DNA of 64,000 nucleotides from PRS1 sp965250265 (GCA_965250265.1 CBDFNO010000014.1:310001-374000), one strand, 5' to 3'. Numbered from the stretch's first letter, positions 1-8,734 are shown. The notes: a model not told the origin generated them from the letters alone. Translations and numbers: made by a program.

Positions 1-399
1 GCCACTATTAATATCGTCCGGGAAATTAGAGATATAGTAAGACTCTACGTCTGAGATAAGTGTTACTGGTGTAATAAAGTATAAACTGGATGCACCAGAG
101 TCTGCATTAGGCAAATATTGAAGTATTTGTCTACCAAAGCCATCATAGACAATAGGAGTAATTATATCTTCTTTATTGCCACCTGCTTGTTTGGCTCTTG
201 TTTGTTGTGGTCGTCCTAAACCATCATAATAGGTAATGGTTTCTATCTTATCATCAGTAGCTACATTACCATCTGTTGTTTCTACTTGATACGTTGTGTT
301 TTTAACGTAGTTTTTTGTTGGTGTTTCATCTTGTGCCATCATTTTAGACGATACAAATACTGCTAATACTAAAGTATATTTTAAATATTTCATGATCAT
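1..399 (-). CDS. RHS-B1: N-terminal part of a split RHS protein (runs off window)
   Basis: Only the first 133 codons are present; the gene continues off the left edge. The translation starts MIMKYLKYTLVLAVFVSS, a signal peptide followed by a conserved TYYDGLGR/YDGFGRQ segment typical of the N-terminal domain of large Bacteroidota RHS proteins. It is a close paralogue of the complete gene at 23203-27225. It starts 1 nt after the stop of RHS-A1, so the two are probably co-translated. The in-frame ATG at 393 is an alternative start that keeps the same signal peptide. By homology it should carry the YD repeats, RHS core and a variable toxin tip further left. The identity of that tip cannot be seen. 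Confidence 0.85.
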   Translation of the reverse strand, partial: MIMKYLKYTLVLAVFVSSKMMAQDETPTKNYVKNTTYQVETTDGNVATDDKIETITYYDGLGRPQQTRAKQAGGNKEDIITPIVYDGFGRQILQYLPNADSGASSLYFITPVTLISDVESYYISNFPDDINSG

Positions 400-400
400 C

Positions 401-3400
401 TTAATTTTGTGGTCCGTAATTATATTTGTTTTCACTCAGGATCTTATCATCCCAGTCCTTGATGTATTTGAGTCTGTGGAAATCATCGTATTCATAAGTC
501 ATGATATTCTTTCTGGGATCAGTAATTTTCGTCACGCCCACAATAGGATCGTACTCATAAGTAGTAACCAGTGCTTCTGGGAGACCTCTTAATTCATCTT
601 CTTGGTCTTGACTTAAACCTGATGCAATAGTGAAACTTGGACCAAAATAGCTTAAAGCTTCAATATCAGCATAAGTTGCATTTACAACCTTTGCAACGAC
701 ATATCTGTCATCATAGCCCCAAACATATGCAGTAGTAGGTCCTTTTACCTGTTTTATCTCTACAAGATTCTCATTTTCAAAACGTTCAAATAGAAGACGG
801 GCTTCAAGATCTAGTGTGCCTTTGGCTATTTTTAAAGTATCGGGAAGCGTACCGTTATAAATGGTTTTTTTATTGGATACCATATTGCCATCTCTATAGA
901 AAATAGTTTGGACAGGTGTATTAAGTATATTAGCAGATTCTAAAGACCCAGCACCACTGTTCACGTGTTCAGCATATAAAAAATCCTTTTTTATAGTCTC
1001 TCCTTCACTACTAGTTGAGGACTGTTCTCTTAATTGATAATTGGGATAAACAGTCACCGCCGGTTTACCTGGGATCAAAACAATTTCCTCTTCTACATCA
1101 TAGTAAGTGTAATTTGTAAGTTGACTTACAATATTTGTTGCTGTATCAAAATACTGGCTAGAGCTAGAAGTTAGAATATTTCCAGCTTTTCCCCAGGCAT
1201 TTGTAGTACGTTTTACCAGCCTTGCGATTCCCGGGTTACATAAGTCATTGAGATTTATCGTATTAATGAAATTATCTGTATTGCATTCCGAAGATGGTAA
1301 TAAGCTAACACCAATTCCAGTATTAACATACCCGCTAGGCAGTGCATAGTAAATATACCAATGATTTGCAGGTACATTTTCTTTAGGAATTGGATATAGA
1401 TTGCTTTTGCTTTCATCTGTATGTAAATAAATTCCAGAATTGGAGTAATATTCGATATCGTAATAGGAATTTGATGAACTTGAAACAGGAACATCTTGTG
1501 AATCATATACAGTGCTTCCACTTGGTTTTCCAAGATAATAGGTTACCCCATACTGTTTAGCCGTTTCTTTACCATTGATATAGTAGGTATATACACCGGC
1601 AAAATAATTCCCTGCATTGTTGGTATTAAAACGGTGTGATGTTGTTCCATTATTTTCTGAGCCTAAAACGTCTTCTATAGTTTCAATAACTTCAGCATAA
1701 CCCATATGTGGCTTGTCTGTACCTGAAGCATAAGAAACTCTATGGAGAATTGTTGTTTCAGTTATAGTGCCTCCAGCATCAGCTGAATGTTGTGTAGAAT
1801 AGTAATCATAATCAGGCATTGAGATTACAGTCCCACTAGGATATTGGTATGATTTATGAAACGCAAGTGTAGTTGCATCGGTATAATCTTTTATATCTTT
1901 AATTCTTACTCCCGCCTTTTCATTATAGTTATAGTTTGTAACTATCACACCTTCCTGAGCTTCAAATGAATTGGAAAAGGTGCTTAAAGGGTTTGCCAAT
2001 ACTAATTGATAATAACCTGTATCTAATGTAATGGTCTCAGAATAAGGGAATGTTTTTTGTTTAAAAGGCAAGGTCCAAATTACATCTATGCCTGCTTGGA
2101 TATTACAGTTACTATCATAAATGTCTGCCCATGCTATAGGTGGTGTAGGGTTTGCTACCTTTACTAGTGTTGCTCTTCGCTCTGTTGGAAAAGATCCTCC
2201 TAAAGTTCCTGTTTGATCATAGATCATTTTATAATCTGTTTGATTTTGTGTCACTTGAAACCAATCACTATTTGTAGCAGGTGTATCGGAACCATTATTA
2301 CAAGCATTTGGATCATCTGGTGGGAATGATGTTGGGTAATCCAGTTCTGTAGATGCTACAACCTGCCAAACGGTACTAGTCCCAGAAGCTTCCTGTTCAT
2401 AATTAGCTTCATAATCAAACTCTGTATGTCCTCCTGTAGGGTAGGTAATTTTATTTAATAATCCCTTTTTAGTAGAATTAAAATTCGAGTTTCTATTTGC
2501 TCCATCACCATTTGGAACACAAGGATCACTGGAAGTTGGATAAAGTACACTATTGCTAATTCCGTTGTAATACCCATAATAATCTTGTGAATTAGAGCTT
2601 GTAGAAGAGATTGTAAACGGATCTATATATTCAAATTGATAATCTTTAACAAGAGCACTATTACTATCTTTAATATCTATCTGATTTAGTTTTAACCTGA
2701 CATTTTCTACAAATGGAATATTACCACTATTATAAGGAGGTATCTTTGCATATGAAGTTCTAAAATAATCATACACAAACTCATAAGATTTATACAAATC
2801 TGAAGTAGTGTTGCCAGTATCCTGATCGTAAATGTTTATGTTTTCTATAGCAGAGTCTACAGTCATATCCCAACGTTCAGCTAATAGGTTTACATCAACA
2901 ATGCGTTTTCCGTTATGGCTAATCTCATTCAGCACTTTTTGTTTAATACTATATTCTGATGCATTAAACCCCATAGTGGTCGTTGCAGAAGTACCACCAA
3001 CGGGACAATTAATAGCATTAGTTACACCCGTGATACTACTGGCAAGACTATTACTTGTCCAAAACCCTAGATCGGTATAGGTAAATTCATAAATGTCTTT
3101 ACTATTTGGAGATTCAATTTTGGTGAGTAGCCATGAAGAATTAAATTCTTTTTTAAAACCATAAAGCGTGTTTGGACCAATATCATTATAATTGGTGTCT
3201 TGGGTTACTTCAGCTTCTTCAAAAGTGTAAATGGTGCCATCATCTGTAGTAACCACCCATTTAGTTATAGGTGTGTTTGCTCCACCAGCCGCTTTTGTAA
3301 TGCTAACTTTTATTCTATGATTGTCAAGTGTAGTAGGCGTTTTAGATGTGACATCGATTACAATCATATCACTATTGCCTAAAGCATTAAAGCTAAAATA

Positions 3401-3955
3401 GTCCGGTTGGGCATCATATTCGTTGTCATTGCATTTTTTTAAGAAGTATAAATAGTCAATAACATCTTGTTGTTCATCAAAAGTTGGGCTAGGTGAAAGA
3501 TCGGCGTAATCCGTTATTCCAGTTTTTACTTCATTATCCCAAAAAGATTTATAAGGACCATAGGTGTGACTAGTTAGAGAAAAATCGTCTGGCATACCAT
3601 TAGTTAGTCTTGTAACACGGCCTCCAACATTAAGGTTCCAACCCAAGCCAACATTAGTTGCAATTTGTTCTACTTTAATACCGGATGCGTCATAAGTTAA
3701 ACTTATTGGAAGATCGAGTTCTCTTCCTTTATGTGTGTATATAGGAATCTGGATATTGGGTGTTCCTGTATACATATTAACAGGCGTGTTACCGTATTTG
3801 GTAAAAGCCTGTGCTTCTGGAGAAGTTGGTGTTGGAGCTAACCTTACAGATTCAGCTGCTGGATCAAATGAGTCGTCTACAATCTGCCCAAAGGAGATTT
3901 GAAATGCCATTAAAAATATAAGTAATAGACTTTGCTTGATGGATTGTGTTTTCAT
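401..3955 (-). CDS. RHS-A1: secreted N-terminal half of a split RHS protein
   Basis: This 1184-residue protein begins with a signal peptide (about residues 1-23, ending ISFGQ). A conserved block follows around residues 35-125 (PTSPEAQAF, YTGTPNIQIPIYTHKGREL, SLTYDASGIKVEQIA, GLGWNLNVGG) that is characteristic of the long N-terminal halves of Bacteroidota RHS proteins. The C-terminal about 130 residues contain YD-type repeats (YVWGYDDRYV, TTYEYDPIVGVTKITDP, YEYDDFHRLKYIKD). It stops 1 nt before RHS-B1, so A and B look like one RHS polypeptide split in two. It is a paralogue of 27227-30778, with strong conservation at both ends and more divergence in the middle. The role as a shell or carrier for a toxin tip is inferred from RHS biology. 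Confidence 0.85.
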   Translation of the reverse strand: MKTQSIKQSLLLIFLMAFQISFGQIVDDSFDPAAESVRLAPTPTSPEAQAFTKYGNTPVNMYTGTPNIQIPIYTHKGRELDLPISLTYDASGIKVEQIATNVGLGWNLNVGGRVTRLTNGMPDDFSLTSHTYGPYKSFWDNEVKTGITDYADLSPSPTFDEQQDVIDYLYFLKKCNDNEYDAQPDYFSFNALGNSDMIVIDVTSKTPTTLDNHRIKVSITKAAGGANTPITKWVVTTDDGTIYTFEEAEVTQDTNYNDIGPNTLYGFKKEFNSSWLLTKIESPNSKDIYEFTYTDLGFWTSNSLASSITGVTNAINCPVGGTSATTTMGFNASEYSIKQKVLNEISHNGKRIVDVNLLAERWDMTVDSAIENINIYDQDTGNTTSDLYKSYEFVYDYFRTSYAKIPPYNSGNIPFVENVRLKLNQIDIKDSNSALVKDYQFEYIDPFTISSTSSNSQDYYGYYNGISNSVLYPTSSDPCVPNGDGANRNSNFNSTKKGLLNKITYPTGGHTEFDYEANYEQEASGTSTVWQVVASTELDYPTSFPPDDPNACNNGSDTPATNSDWFQVTQNQTDYKMIYDQTGTLGGSFPTERRATLVKVANPTPPIAWADIYDSNCNIQAGIDVIWTLPFKQKTFPYSETITLDTGYYQLVLANPLSTFSNSFEAQEGVIVTNYNYNEKAGVRIKDIKDYTDATTLAFHKSYQYPSGTVISMPDYDYYSTQHSADAGGTITETTILHRVSYASGTDKPHMGYAEVIETIEDVLGSENNGTTSHRFNTNNAGNYFAGVYTYYINGKETAKQYGVTYYLGKPSGSTVYDSQDVPVSSSSNSYYDIEYYSNSGIYLHTDESKSNLYPIPKENVPANHWYIYYALPSGYVNTGIGVSLLPSSECNTDNFINTINLNDLCNPGIARLVKRTTNAWGKAGNILTSSSSQYFDTATNIVSQLTNYTYYDVEEEIVLIPGKPAVTVYPNYQLREQSSTSSEGETIKKDFLYAEHVNSGAGSLESANILNTPVQTIFYRDGNMVSNKKTIYNGTLPDTLKIAKGTLDLEARLLFERFENENLVEIKQVKGPTTAYVWGYDDRYVVAKVVNATYADIEALSYFGPSFTIASGLSQDQEDELRGLPEALVTTYEYDPIVGVTKITDPRKNIMTYEYDDFHRLKYIKDWDDKILSENKYNYGPQN

Positions 3956-4273
3956 AAAGTATGTAATGAGTTGAGTGTTTAATAGCCCAACGAGTTAAAC
4001 AATTGTAAGAGGAGATTTATACTGCTAAATCTTACTGGATAAAATTAAGTTGAGATTTTAAATTTTTGATAAGCAGATACCTTACAAATAAAAAGCTAAA
4101 AGCTTACTTGTGATAAATAAATAACTATATTTATAACCCTTTTTTCTAATTAATAGTAAGCAAAAACCTTACTAAAAAGAAGCGTTTTGCTCACTTTAGT
4201 TCATTAAACTATATATACCTTTCGTTAACTAAAATTTAGTGATTCTCCCTAAGAACACAAAATTAAATTAACC
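3956..4273. promoter_or_regulatory. Divergent promoter region, RHS-A1 versus regulator stump
   Basis: These 318 bp separate RHS-A1 (leftward) from the response-regulator stump (rightward). They are nearly identical over their whole length to 30779-31098, which separates the second RHS-A from the intact regulator. The conserved stretch contains several CTTACT/AGTAAG words and an AT-rich segment around 4210-4250 before the regulator start. Conservation of non-coding sequence between the copies suggests shared control of both RHS loci. No operator has been defined. Confidence 0.6.
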
Positions 4274-4384
4274 ATGAAGGAACCTATTAATGTATTAATA
4301 GTTGAAGATCAACCATTGATTATCAGATCATTAAAAAATGCATTTGAACACCTTAGTGACGCTAACGGTAGTTTGGATTTTAAA
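4274..4384 (+). pseudogene. Truncated response regulator (5' stump)
   Basis: The first 37 codons (MKEPINVLIVEDQPLI to SLDFK) match the N-terminus of the intact response regulator at 31099 almost residue for residue, including the acidic pocket VLIVEDQP. After the last shared codon the sequence switches to antisense P-loop ATPase gene sequence, so no receiver or DNA-binding domain remains. The apparent 121-residue open frame continuing to 4639 is a chimera read antisense through that pseudogene. The junction shows only a few bases of shared sequence (TAAA), pointing to an illegitimate deletion or insertion event. Confidence 0.85.
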
Positions 4385-4912
4385 TGTGTTTTACCAACTC
4401 CGGAACTTCCCAAGCTGATGCAATGCAACGGATTGTTTGTTTTCCTGCTTGTAAAGATGATGTACATTAAAAGCCTGTTTGTGGTTTCTCCTATAACTCC
4501 GCTTTTTCCAATAAGTTCATTAGTGATTTCAAGTAGGTTTTTCTTCTTTAAAAAGGTTTCTGCTTTTTTGGTCTCTGTAGCTGTGAGTTGTTTTCCTATA
4601 GATGTAACTTGTGATTGCTCCAATAAAATGAAGCGGTAATTTTCAAGTTCTTTGGTCAAGTCTTGGATTGTTCTTCGAGCTATACTTGTTCCTATTTCCA
4701 AGCGTTCCGCTATTTTACGCACTAACTTTTCTACTTGGTTATCGTTGTACAGGTCTATTGAGTGCCTTAAAATATTATACTCTTTTGGTTTTTGGATAGA
4801 TAGTGATACGTAAGGTTTCCAGTTTACTGGTCTTAATGCCTCCGAGAATATGTACCTCTAAATACTTGGTGGTGTACTCGTAGTTGTTTGGGTTGGTTGT
4901 GTTGAACTTCAT
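4384..4912 (-). pseudogene. Truncated, frameshifted P-loop ATPase of the mobile module
   Basis: This is a degraded copy of the gene at 9430-11016. From the ATG at 4912 it encodes MKFNTTNPNNYEY and an ILGGIKTSKLETLRIT segment. It then loses frame near 4800 (about two bases missing relative to the intact gene) and continues in another frame with VRKIAERLEIGTSIARRTIQDL and the Walker A segment SLGSSGVGKTHL. It ends abruptly at the fusion with the response-regulator stump, so the Walker B and C-terminal half are missing. The upstream neighbour on the other strand is an XRE regulator, the same arrangement as at 11016/11167, so it marks a second, decayed copy of that module. Confidence 0.85.
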
Positions 4913-5044
4913 TATTCGTGTGGTTTATAATTTTATATTTAGGAACTTATGAATCGATAAATCGATTTGTTGATAAATTGTAAAATGTAACTATTAAGGT
5001 GTAAATATACCTATTTCGTTTTATAAAACAAACTTATAGTGTTC

Positions 5045-5074
5045 TTTGATACCTAAAAAAGTATTATATATTTG
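5045..5074 (+). promoter_or_regulatory. Promoter for XRE regulator 1
   Basis: TTTG at 5045-5048 and TATATTTG at 5067-5074 are spaced 18 bp apart and match the Bacteroidota -33/-7 pattern (TTTG, TAnnTTTG). The predicted transcription start would be near 5082, which supports the ATG at 5109 over a start further upstream. Confidence 0.6.
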
Positions 5075-5108
5075 TAATCACATACATTTTAAGGTATATT
5101 TCACTGTT

Positions 5109-5441
5109 ATGAGTTTTTCAAAAAGATTATTAGAGTTAAGGAAGCAACATAAATTTTCGCAAGGAGAGTTAGCTCTTAAAGCAGGTATACACTCTAATGT
5201 TCTTGGTCGTTATGAACGTGGGGAAGCTAATCCATCTATTGAAGTTGCTACTAAACTTTCTGACGTTTTAGGTGTTTCTCTTGATTATTTGGTTGGTAAA
5301 ACTGATATGTTACTGGATAATAATATTGTAGATAAAATATTGACCATACAACAATTGCCTACTGAAGATAAAGAGCATATTCTTTTTACCCTCGAAGCGA
5401 TGTTACGTGATGCTAAAGCAAGAGCTACGTATTCTAAATAA
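5109..5441 (+). CDS. XRE-family (Cro/CI-type HTH) transcriptional regulator
   Basis: This 110-residue protein has an N-terminal helix-turn-helix of the Cro/CI type (residues about 5-65: RLLELRKQHKFSQGELALKAG, then HSNVLGRYERGEANPSIEVA and LDYLVGKTD). A short C-terminal helical tail follows. The start at 5109 is chosen because it lies just downstream of a good promoter and gives the usual domain length. It is divergent from the P-loop pseudogene, as its paralogue at 11167 is from the intact P-loop gene, so it probably represses that module. It sits 7 nt upstream of 5449-5814 and the two are likely co-transcribed. Confidence 0.85.
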   Translation: MSFSKRLLELRKQHKFSQGELALKAGIHSNVLGRYERGEANPSIEVATKLSDVLGVSLDYLVGKTDMLLDNNIVDKILTIQQLPTEDKEHILFTLEAMLRDAKARATYSK

Positions 5442-5448
5442 AACAGCT

Positions 5449-5814
5449 ATGACATCTACCAGACCCAAAGAACTTATATACTTTCAATTTATGCCTTCTC
5501 AAACTATTGAAGATGGTGTTATTGTTACCTATTATGCTATTGATGACTTTTCTCAATTTGCATTTATTTTAGGTGCTACCAATGAATTTAATTTTGATAG
5601 TTTGTTGTTACATATTAAGAAGTTAATGCAACATAAAGATTTTAAAAAGTTACCTATAAAACCTTTTACTTTAATGTGTAGTTGTGGACAAGAAGTTGAA
5701 CAGGAGATTAAGGCCATTATTAAACCTTATAAAGGCAAGGTTGTTTTTGATACCGATACTGTGATAGAAAAAACCCAACACTTTATTAAATCGCTTAATG
5801 AGTATATGGAGTAA
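5449..5814 (+). CDS. Hypothetical protein following the XRE regulator
   Basis: This is a 121-residue acidic to neutral soluble protein starting MTSTRPKELIYFQF; no family is recognised with certainty. The segment IVTYYAIDDFSQFAFIL followed by a helix-rich half is faintly like the beta-strand core of RNase H-fold integrases. A full set of catalytic acids is not evident, so that is only a suggestion. It is co-directional with the XRE gene at a 7-nt gap, and its stop codon runs straight into the terminator hairpin at 5813-5846. The corresponding XRE gene at 11167 has no such partner. The ATG at 5449 is preferred over an upstream start because the latter would overlap the XRE gene. Confidence 0.6.
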   Translation: MTSTRPKELIYFQFMPSQTIEDGVIVTYYAIDDFSQFAFILGATNEFNFDSLLLHIKKLMQHKDFKKLPIKPFTLMCSCGQEVEQEIKAIIKPYKGKVVFDTDTVIEKTQHFIKSLNEYME

Positions 5815-5846
5815 AAAAAACAGCAATCTAAAATGACTGCTGTTTT
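5813..5846. terminator. Hairpin terminator, conserved tip-cassette boundary 1
   Basis: A-run, AACAGCA stem (5819-5825), TGCTGTT (5838-5844), then T-run: works on both strands between the converging 5449-5814 and 5893-6357 genes. The hairpin plus the following word ACTAATTTGAGGTG (to about 5884) recurs at 11502-11564 and 22616-22672, each time just past the 3' end of a tip-associated immunity gene. Confidence 0.8.
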
Positions 5847-5892
5847 GATTATTTTAAATACTAATAACCACTAATTTGAGGTGTTTACAATT

Positions 5893-6357
5893 TTACTGTG
5901 ATATTTTTTCTAAACTATCCAATGGAATAGCAAGTCGCTCTCTATGAATGCCAAATTTATCAAACGTTTTATGGTCTATTTCATTATTTATAAGCATTTC
6001 TAAAGTATTTGTATCTTCCAATTTAATCAAAATTATATTTTCAAAAATAATTTTGAGTGAATCAATTTTTAAAATTTTATTATAATACTCATATTCTTGA
6101 TCTTTAAGCTCTGGATGTTTAAAATATTTGAAAATAGAATCCTGTTTAATGATATAACTATACTGAAAAACTTCTCCTGAATATGGGCTATAAAAATACA
6201 AATCATCTTCTTCAAAGTAATATTCATTATAAGAGTTATTTTCTAAACTATACCAATTTCCTAATATATCCTTTGTGTCAATATTAATACTAGCTCTTTC
6301 TTTATTCTTACATGAAAATAATAGTAATACTATTAAAATTATTTGAAAATATCTCAT
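5893..6357 (-). CDS. Lipoprotein, probable immunity protein for RHS tip 1
   Basis: This 154-residue protein has a lipoprotein signal peptide (MRYFQIILIVLLLFSC, lipobox LFSC at residues 13-16). A beta-rich domain follows with ILGNWYSLE near residue 32, a lipocalin-like opening. It ends IPLDSLEKISQ. The gene starts 5 nt after the stop of the RHS tip gene 6363-7409. The same 5-nt spacing and a similar protein (22676-23197, with LIGNWSTID and NLDSVTKVF) follow the complete RHS-B2. Position and type suggest a membrane-anchored periplasmic immunity protein; the function is inferred. Confidence 0.65.
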   Translation of the reverse strand: MRYFQIILIVLLLFSCKNKERASINIDTKDILGNWYSLENNSYNEYYFEEDDLYFYSPYSGEVFQYSYIIKQDSIFKYFKHPELKDQEYEYYNKILKIDSLKIIFENIILIKLEDTNTLEMLINNEIDHKTFDKFGIHRERLAIPLDSLEKISQ

Positions 6358-6362
6358 CCTTT

Positions 6363-7409
6363 TTATTGTTTTATTTTTTTAATCATTTTTGCTTTATAAG
6401 GTTTATATGCTTTAATTCTATTTCTAATAGAATTAAAATACTCTTTATTTACACCTTTAAAACGCATATAAATTACTACTGAAGAATTCTTTTGTGAAAT
6501 CATATTTATTCTATATATATTTTGTTTTACGCCTTTAACATAAGTTTCATCTCCTTGAAAATCAAGAGCATAACCACTATATAGATATTGATTATTTTCC
6601 ATATGTTTAAAATATCCTATTTCTACAAAATTGCCATTCCCGTCTTTAAGATCTACCTTAACTTTATCATTTTCTTGAAGCATCTTTTTAGCCCAATCAG
6701 AAGCTTTTTTAAAAATATTCCTTTTTGTTTTAAGTTCAGCATTAAAATTAATAATACTCCATGGATCTATTTTTCCACTACCAAATTGGTCTACATAGCC
6801 AAACCATGCAATCACTTCTTCTAAAAACTTATCCTTTCCCTCTTTGCTTTTTGTGTTTACAAAATCAATTTTACCTGGGTATCTTTGAAGATATAAATTG
6901 CCTATTTTTAATCCTTGATTTTTCTTAGATTCTCTTTCCCTTTTTTCATTTTCTTCTTCAAATCCATCAGCAAGACTAGTACTCGTATTACCCCTTTTTC
7001 TAAAATCTCCTGTTGCTTGTATTTGCATCCCATTACTTCCAGAATCAAAACAAGTGTAACATTCACCTGCAGCACCACTTGGATCAGCAAACACAACAGG
7101 GTTTCCATTAAAAGCCATATAAGGACTTTGACTATAATGAGTTATAGGGTCAATACTTATCCATCTAGCAATAGCTGGGTCATACTGTCTCAAATCCATC
7201 TCTAACATATTAAAGTCTAAATCATCAGTCTCCTCCACGCCGTTATAGCCATACTTATGGTCTACACCAATAGGTGTATTATTATACCCTTTATGTTTTA
7301 AGCCAAATGGATAGTAGTTTATGCGTTTTTTTTCTTCGGACACCCTTTTTTTTGGGTGTATTACCTCCAAAGCATTAAAAAAATCGATATTTAGTTTTTG
7401 GCATCCCAT
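6363..7409 (-). CDS. Orphan RHS core plus variable C-terminal tip (tip 1)
   Basis: This is a 348-residue protein without a signal peptide. It starts MGCQKLNIDFFNALEV, an opening I associate with short Bacteroidota orphan RHS genes. The RHS-associated core follows (residues about 30-110: YYPFGLKHKGYNNTP, HKYGYNG, DLRQYDPAIARWISIDP, QSPYMAFNGNPVVFADPSG). The remaining about 230 residues are the variable tip (from about residue 115), basic at the C-terminus, with no recognised catalytic motif. Bases 7247-7319 match 24105-24177 in RHS-B2 at 71 of 73 positions, so this tip could recombine onto the full-length shell. The immunity candidate follows 5 nt downstream. Whether it is expressed alone is unknown. 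Confidence 0.75.
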   Translation of the reverse strand: MGCQKLNIDFFNALEVIHPKKRVSEEKKRINYYPFGLKHKGYNNTPIGVDHKYGYNGVEETDDLDFNMLEMDLRQYDPAIARWISIDPITHYSQSPYMAFNGNPVVFADPSGAAGECYTCFDSGSNGMQIQATGDFRKRGNTSTSLADGFEEENEKRERESKKNQGLKIGNLYLQRYPGKIDFVNTKSKEGKDKFLEEVIAWFGYVDQFGSGKIDPWSIINFNAELKTKRNIFKKASDWAKKMLQENDKVKVDLKDGNGNFVEIGYFKHMENNQYLYSGYALDFQGDETYVKGVKQNIYRINMISQKNSSVVIYMRFKGVNKEYFNSIRNRIKAYKPYKAKMIKKIKQ

Positions 7410-8207
7410 TCATTCACAATATATAAATAATTACTTATTCCACGCTCCAAAAATCCAGTTTTTTGTCTGCAAAAACCCTCTGTATTTTCTCCGCTTACCA
7501 AGCCTCGATATGTTACATAATTGGCATTATAATACTGCCGACTTCGTCCACGCTAAACCCAAGCCGTAGTTATAATGTAAATTATGTAAAATACTTCCGC
7601 TGACGCGCCTTTCTGCCGACGCTCACAGCGGAACTGGATTGATGTTTTCGTTTCTATTTGATAAGACCAGTATTGAGCTTGTCGAAGTATTGTGAAGAAC
7701 AAGTCATTTTAAAAACCAACGGAACTCACGCCACTTTATTCCGCCTCTGTTCCGCAGTTTTTAAAACGTTTTATCTGAAGCGCAAAACGTTCCGATAATA
7801 GTTGAAAAAGAGGTTGGCGAAGCGTTGGATTTTCAACTGTTATTGGAATGAGACAAACGATAGTGCGTTCAGCTTTTTAGTTCTAAAGTTTGTTTTCGAG
7901 TTCGGATTTGAGCAGTAGGCAAGTTGCAATTTTACATAATAGCAGTTATAACGACTATTTTTTTACTTTCTAAAATATGGTGTCTAAAAATTGTGCGAAG
8001 CTTTACTTATAACTTCTATTATGTACACATTGCTTTGGGTAATTTTTGGCGTGAGCTGTGGCTGGCAACTGTTTATAAAAATCTCATTTTTGTAAAGTGT
8101 TGTTAATGGTTTGGAAGCCAAAAATTACATTTAGCGTTGGAGAGCGGAACAAAACAAAATACAAAGGTTTTTGAAGTATGATAAAGTTGGATTTTGTTTT
8201 GCGTGAA
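7410..8207. other. Non-coding stretch with short repeats
   Basis: I see no supportable gene in these 800 bp. It contains GC-richer short repeat words: TCCGCTG ... CAGCGGA at 7603-7635 and GAGCTTGTCGAAG at 7676-7688. It also holds a long inverted repeat at 7933/8025. Base composition and the repeat content differ from neighbouring coding DNA and fit a site of past insertions. Confidence 0.6.
7933..8025. repeat. 19-bp inverted repeat with about 55-nt loop
   Basis: TACATAATAGCAGTTATAA (7933-7951) and TTATAACTTCTATTATGTA (8007-8025) are complementary at 18 of 19 positions. No gene lies between the arms. It may be a mobile hairpin element or a recombination site; function unknown. Confidence 0.7.
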
Positions 8208-8498
8208 TTATTTCTTCTTCTTTTCTGGATTTTGCCAAGTATTAAAAACAGAATATACAATTACTTTTCTTTTTGCTATTTCGTAAATAATCAAGAATGG
8301 AAAACGTTTTATAAATGCTTCTCTATAAGGTTTTCTCTTTTGTGGAAAGTGTTTTGGATAGGTTGTAATTCTGTCAAAATAAGTGTCTAAATGTTCTAAA
8401 AATTCTTCGCCCAATCCTGTGCGTTTTTCTTCGTAATAAAGATAGGCTTCTATGATTTCTAAATTAGCTTCGTCTTTAACTTCTAAAATATAAGCCAT
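8208..8498 (-). CDS. RelE/ParE-family toxin
   Basis: This 96-residue protein has the ParE/RelE layout: an N-terminal helical pair (ANLEIIEAYLYYEEKRTGLGEEFLEHLDTYFDRI), a YPKHFPQKRKPYREAFIKRFPFLIIYEI strand region, and VIVYSVFNTWQNPEKKKK at the end. ParE-type members poison gyrase while RelE members cleave ribosome-bound mRNA; sequence alone does not decide which applies here. The ATG at 8498 is chosen because its last base overlaps the antitoxin stop codon, giving translational coupling; a longer frame upstream would overlap the antitoxin further. It is the downstream gene of a toxin-antitoxin pair inside the mobile-looking region and may stabilise it. Confidence 0.85.
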   Translation of the reverse strand: MAYILEVKDEANLEIIEAYLYYEEKRTGLGEEFLEHLDTYFDRITTYPKHFPQKRKPYREAFIKRFPFLIIYEIAKRKVIVYSVFNTWQNPEKKKK

Positions 8499-8734
8499 TA
8501 CCCAGCAGCGTTTCTTGCGTTTTGTTTGACTTGTTCCCAAGTAAACGATTTACTTTCACCTTTTAAATGAGCTTCTCTACGCTTGTCTATAAGTTCGTAT
8601 TGTTCTTTGCTTAATGTAAGTTCTTGCTCGTCATTTTGATAACTTTCTGCTAATGCTTTTATCATTTTTAAAAGTCTTATATCTGCTGTATTTACATACT
8701 GTTTAACCGTTTTTCTTAAATCTATCGTTGCCAT
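8498..8734 (-). CDS. Antitoxin of the ParE-type toxin-antitoxin pair
   Basis: This 78-residue protein starts MATIDLRKTVKQYVNTAD. An N-terminal helical DNA-binding/dimerisation-like segment is followed by LLKMIKALAESYQ and ELTLSKEQYELIDKRREAHLKGESKSFTW, the toxin-wrapping tail pattern of small addiction-module antitoxins. The stop codon shares a base with the toxin start. The ATG at 8779 (MEQKLYLYNSK) is a possible longer start. The pair is likely autoregulated from a promoter between this gene and 8790, but no operator can be pinned down. Confidence 0.8.
   Translation of the reverse strand: MATIDLRKTVKQYVNTADIRLLKMIKALAESYQNDEQELTLSKEQYELIDKRREAHLKGESKSFTWEQVKQNARNAAG

Larger units (their letters stand above)
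1..4384. repeat. Large direct repeat, left copy (RHS-B start, RHS-A, regulator start)
   Basis: 1-4384 corresponds in order and orientation to 26830-31209: start of RHS-B, whole RHS-A, divergent promoter, first 37 codons of the regulator. The promoter segment is nearly identical; coding segments are clearly paralogous but diverged in the middle of RHS-A. The left end runs off the window. Confidence 0.8.

Noticed and set aside
4274..4639. Apparent 121-residue protein beginning like the response regulator
   Set aside because: Only the first 37 codons match the regulator; the rest reads antisense through the P-loop ATPase pseudogene, so it is a chimeric accident.
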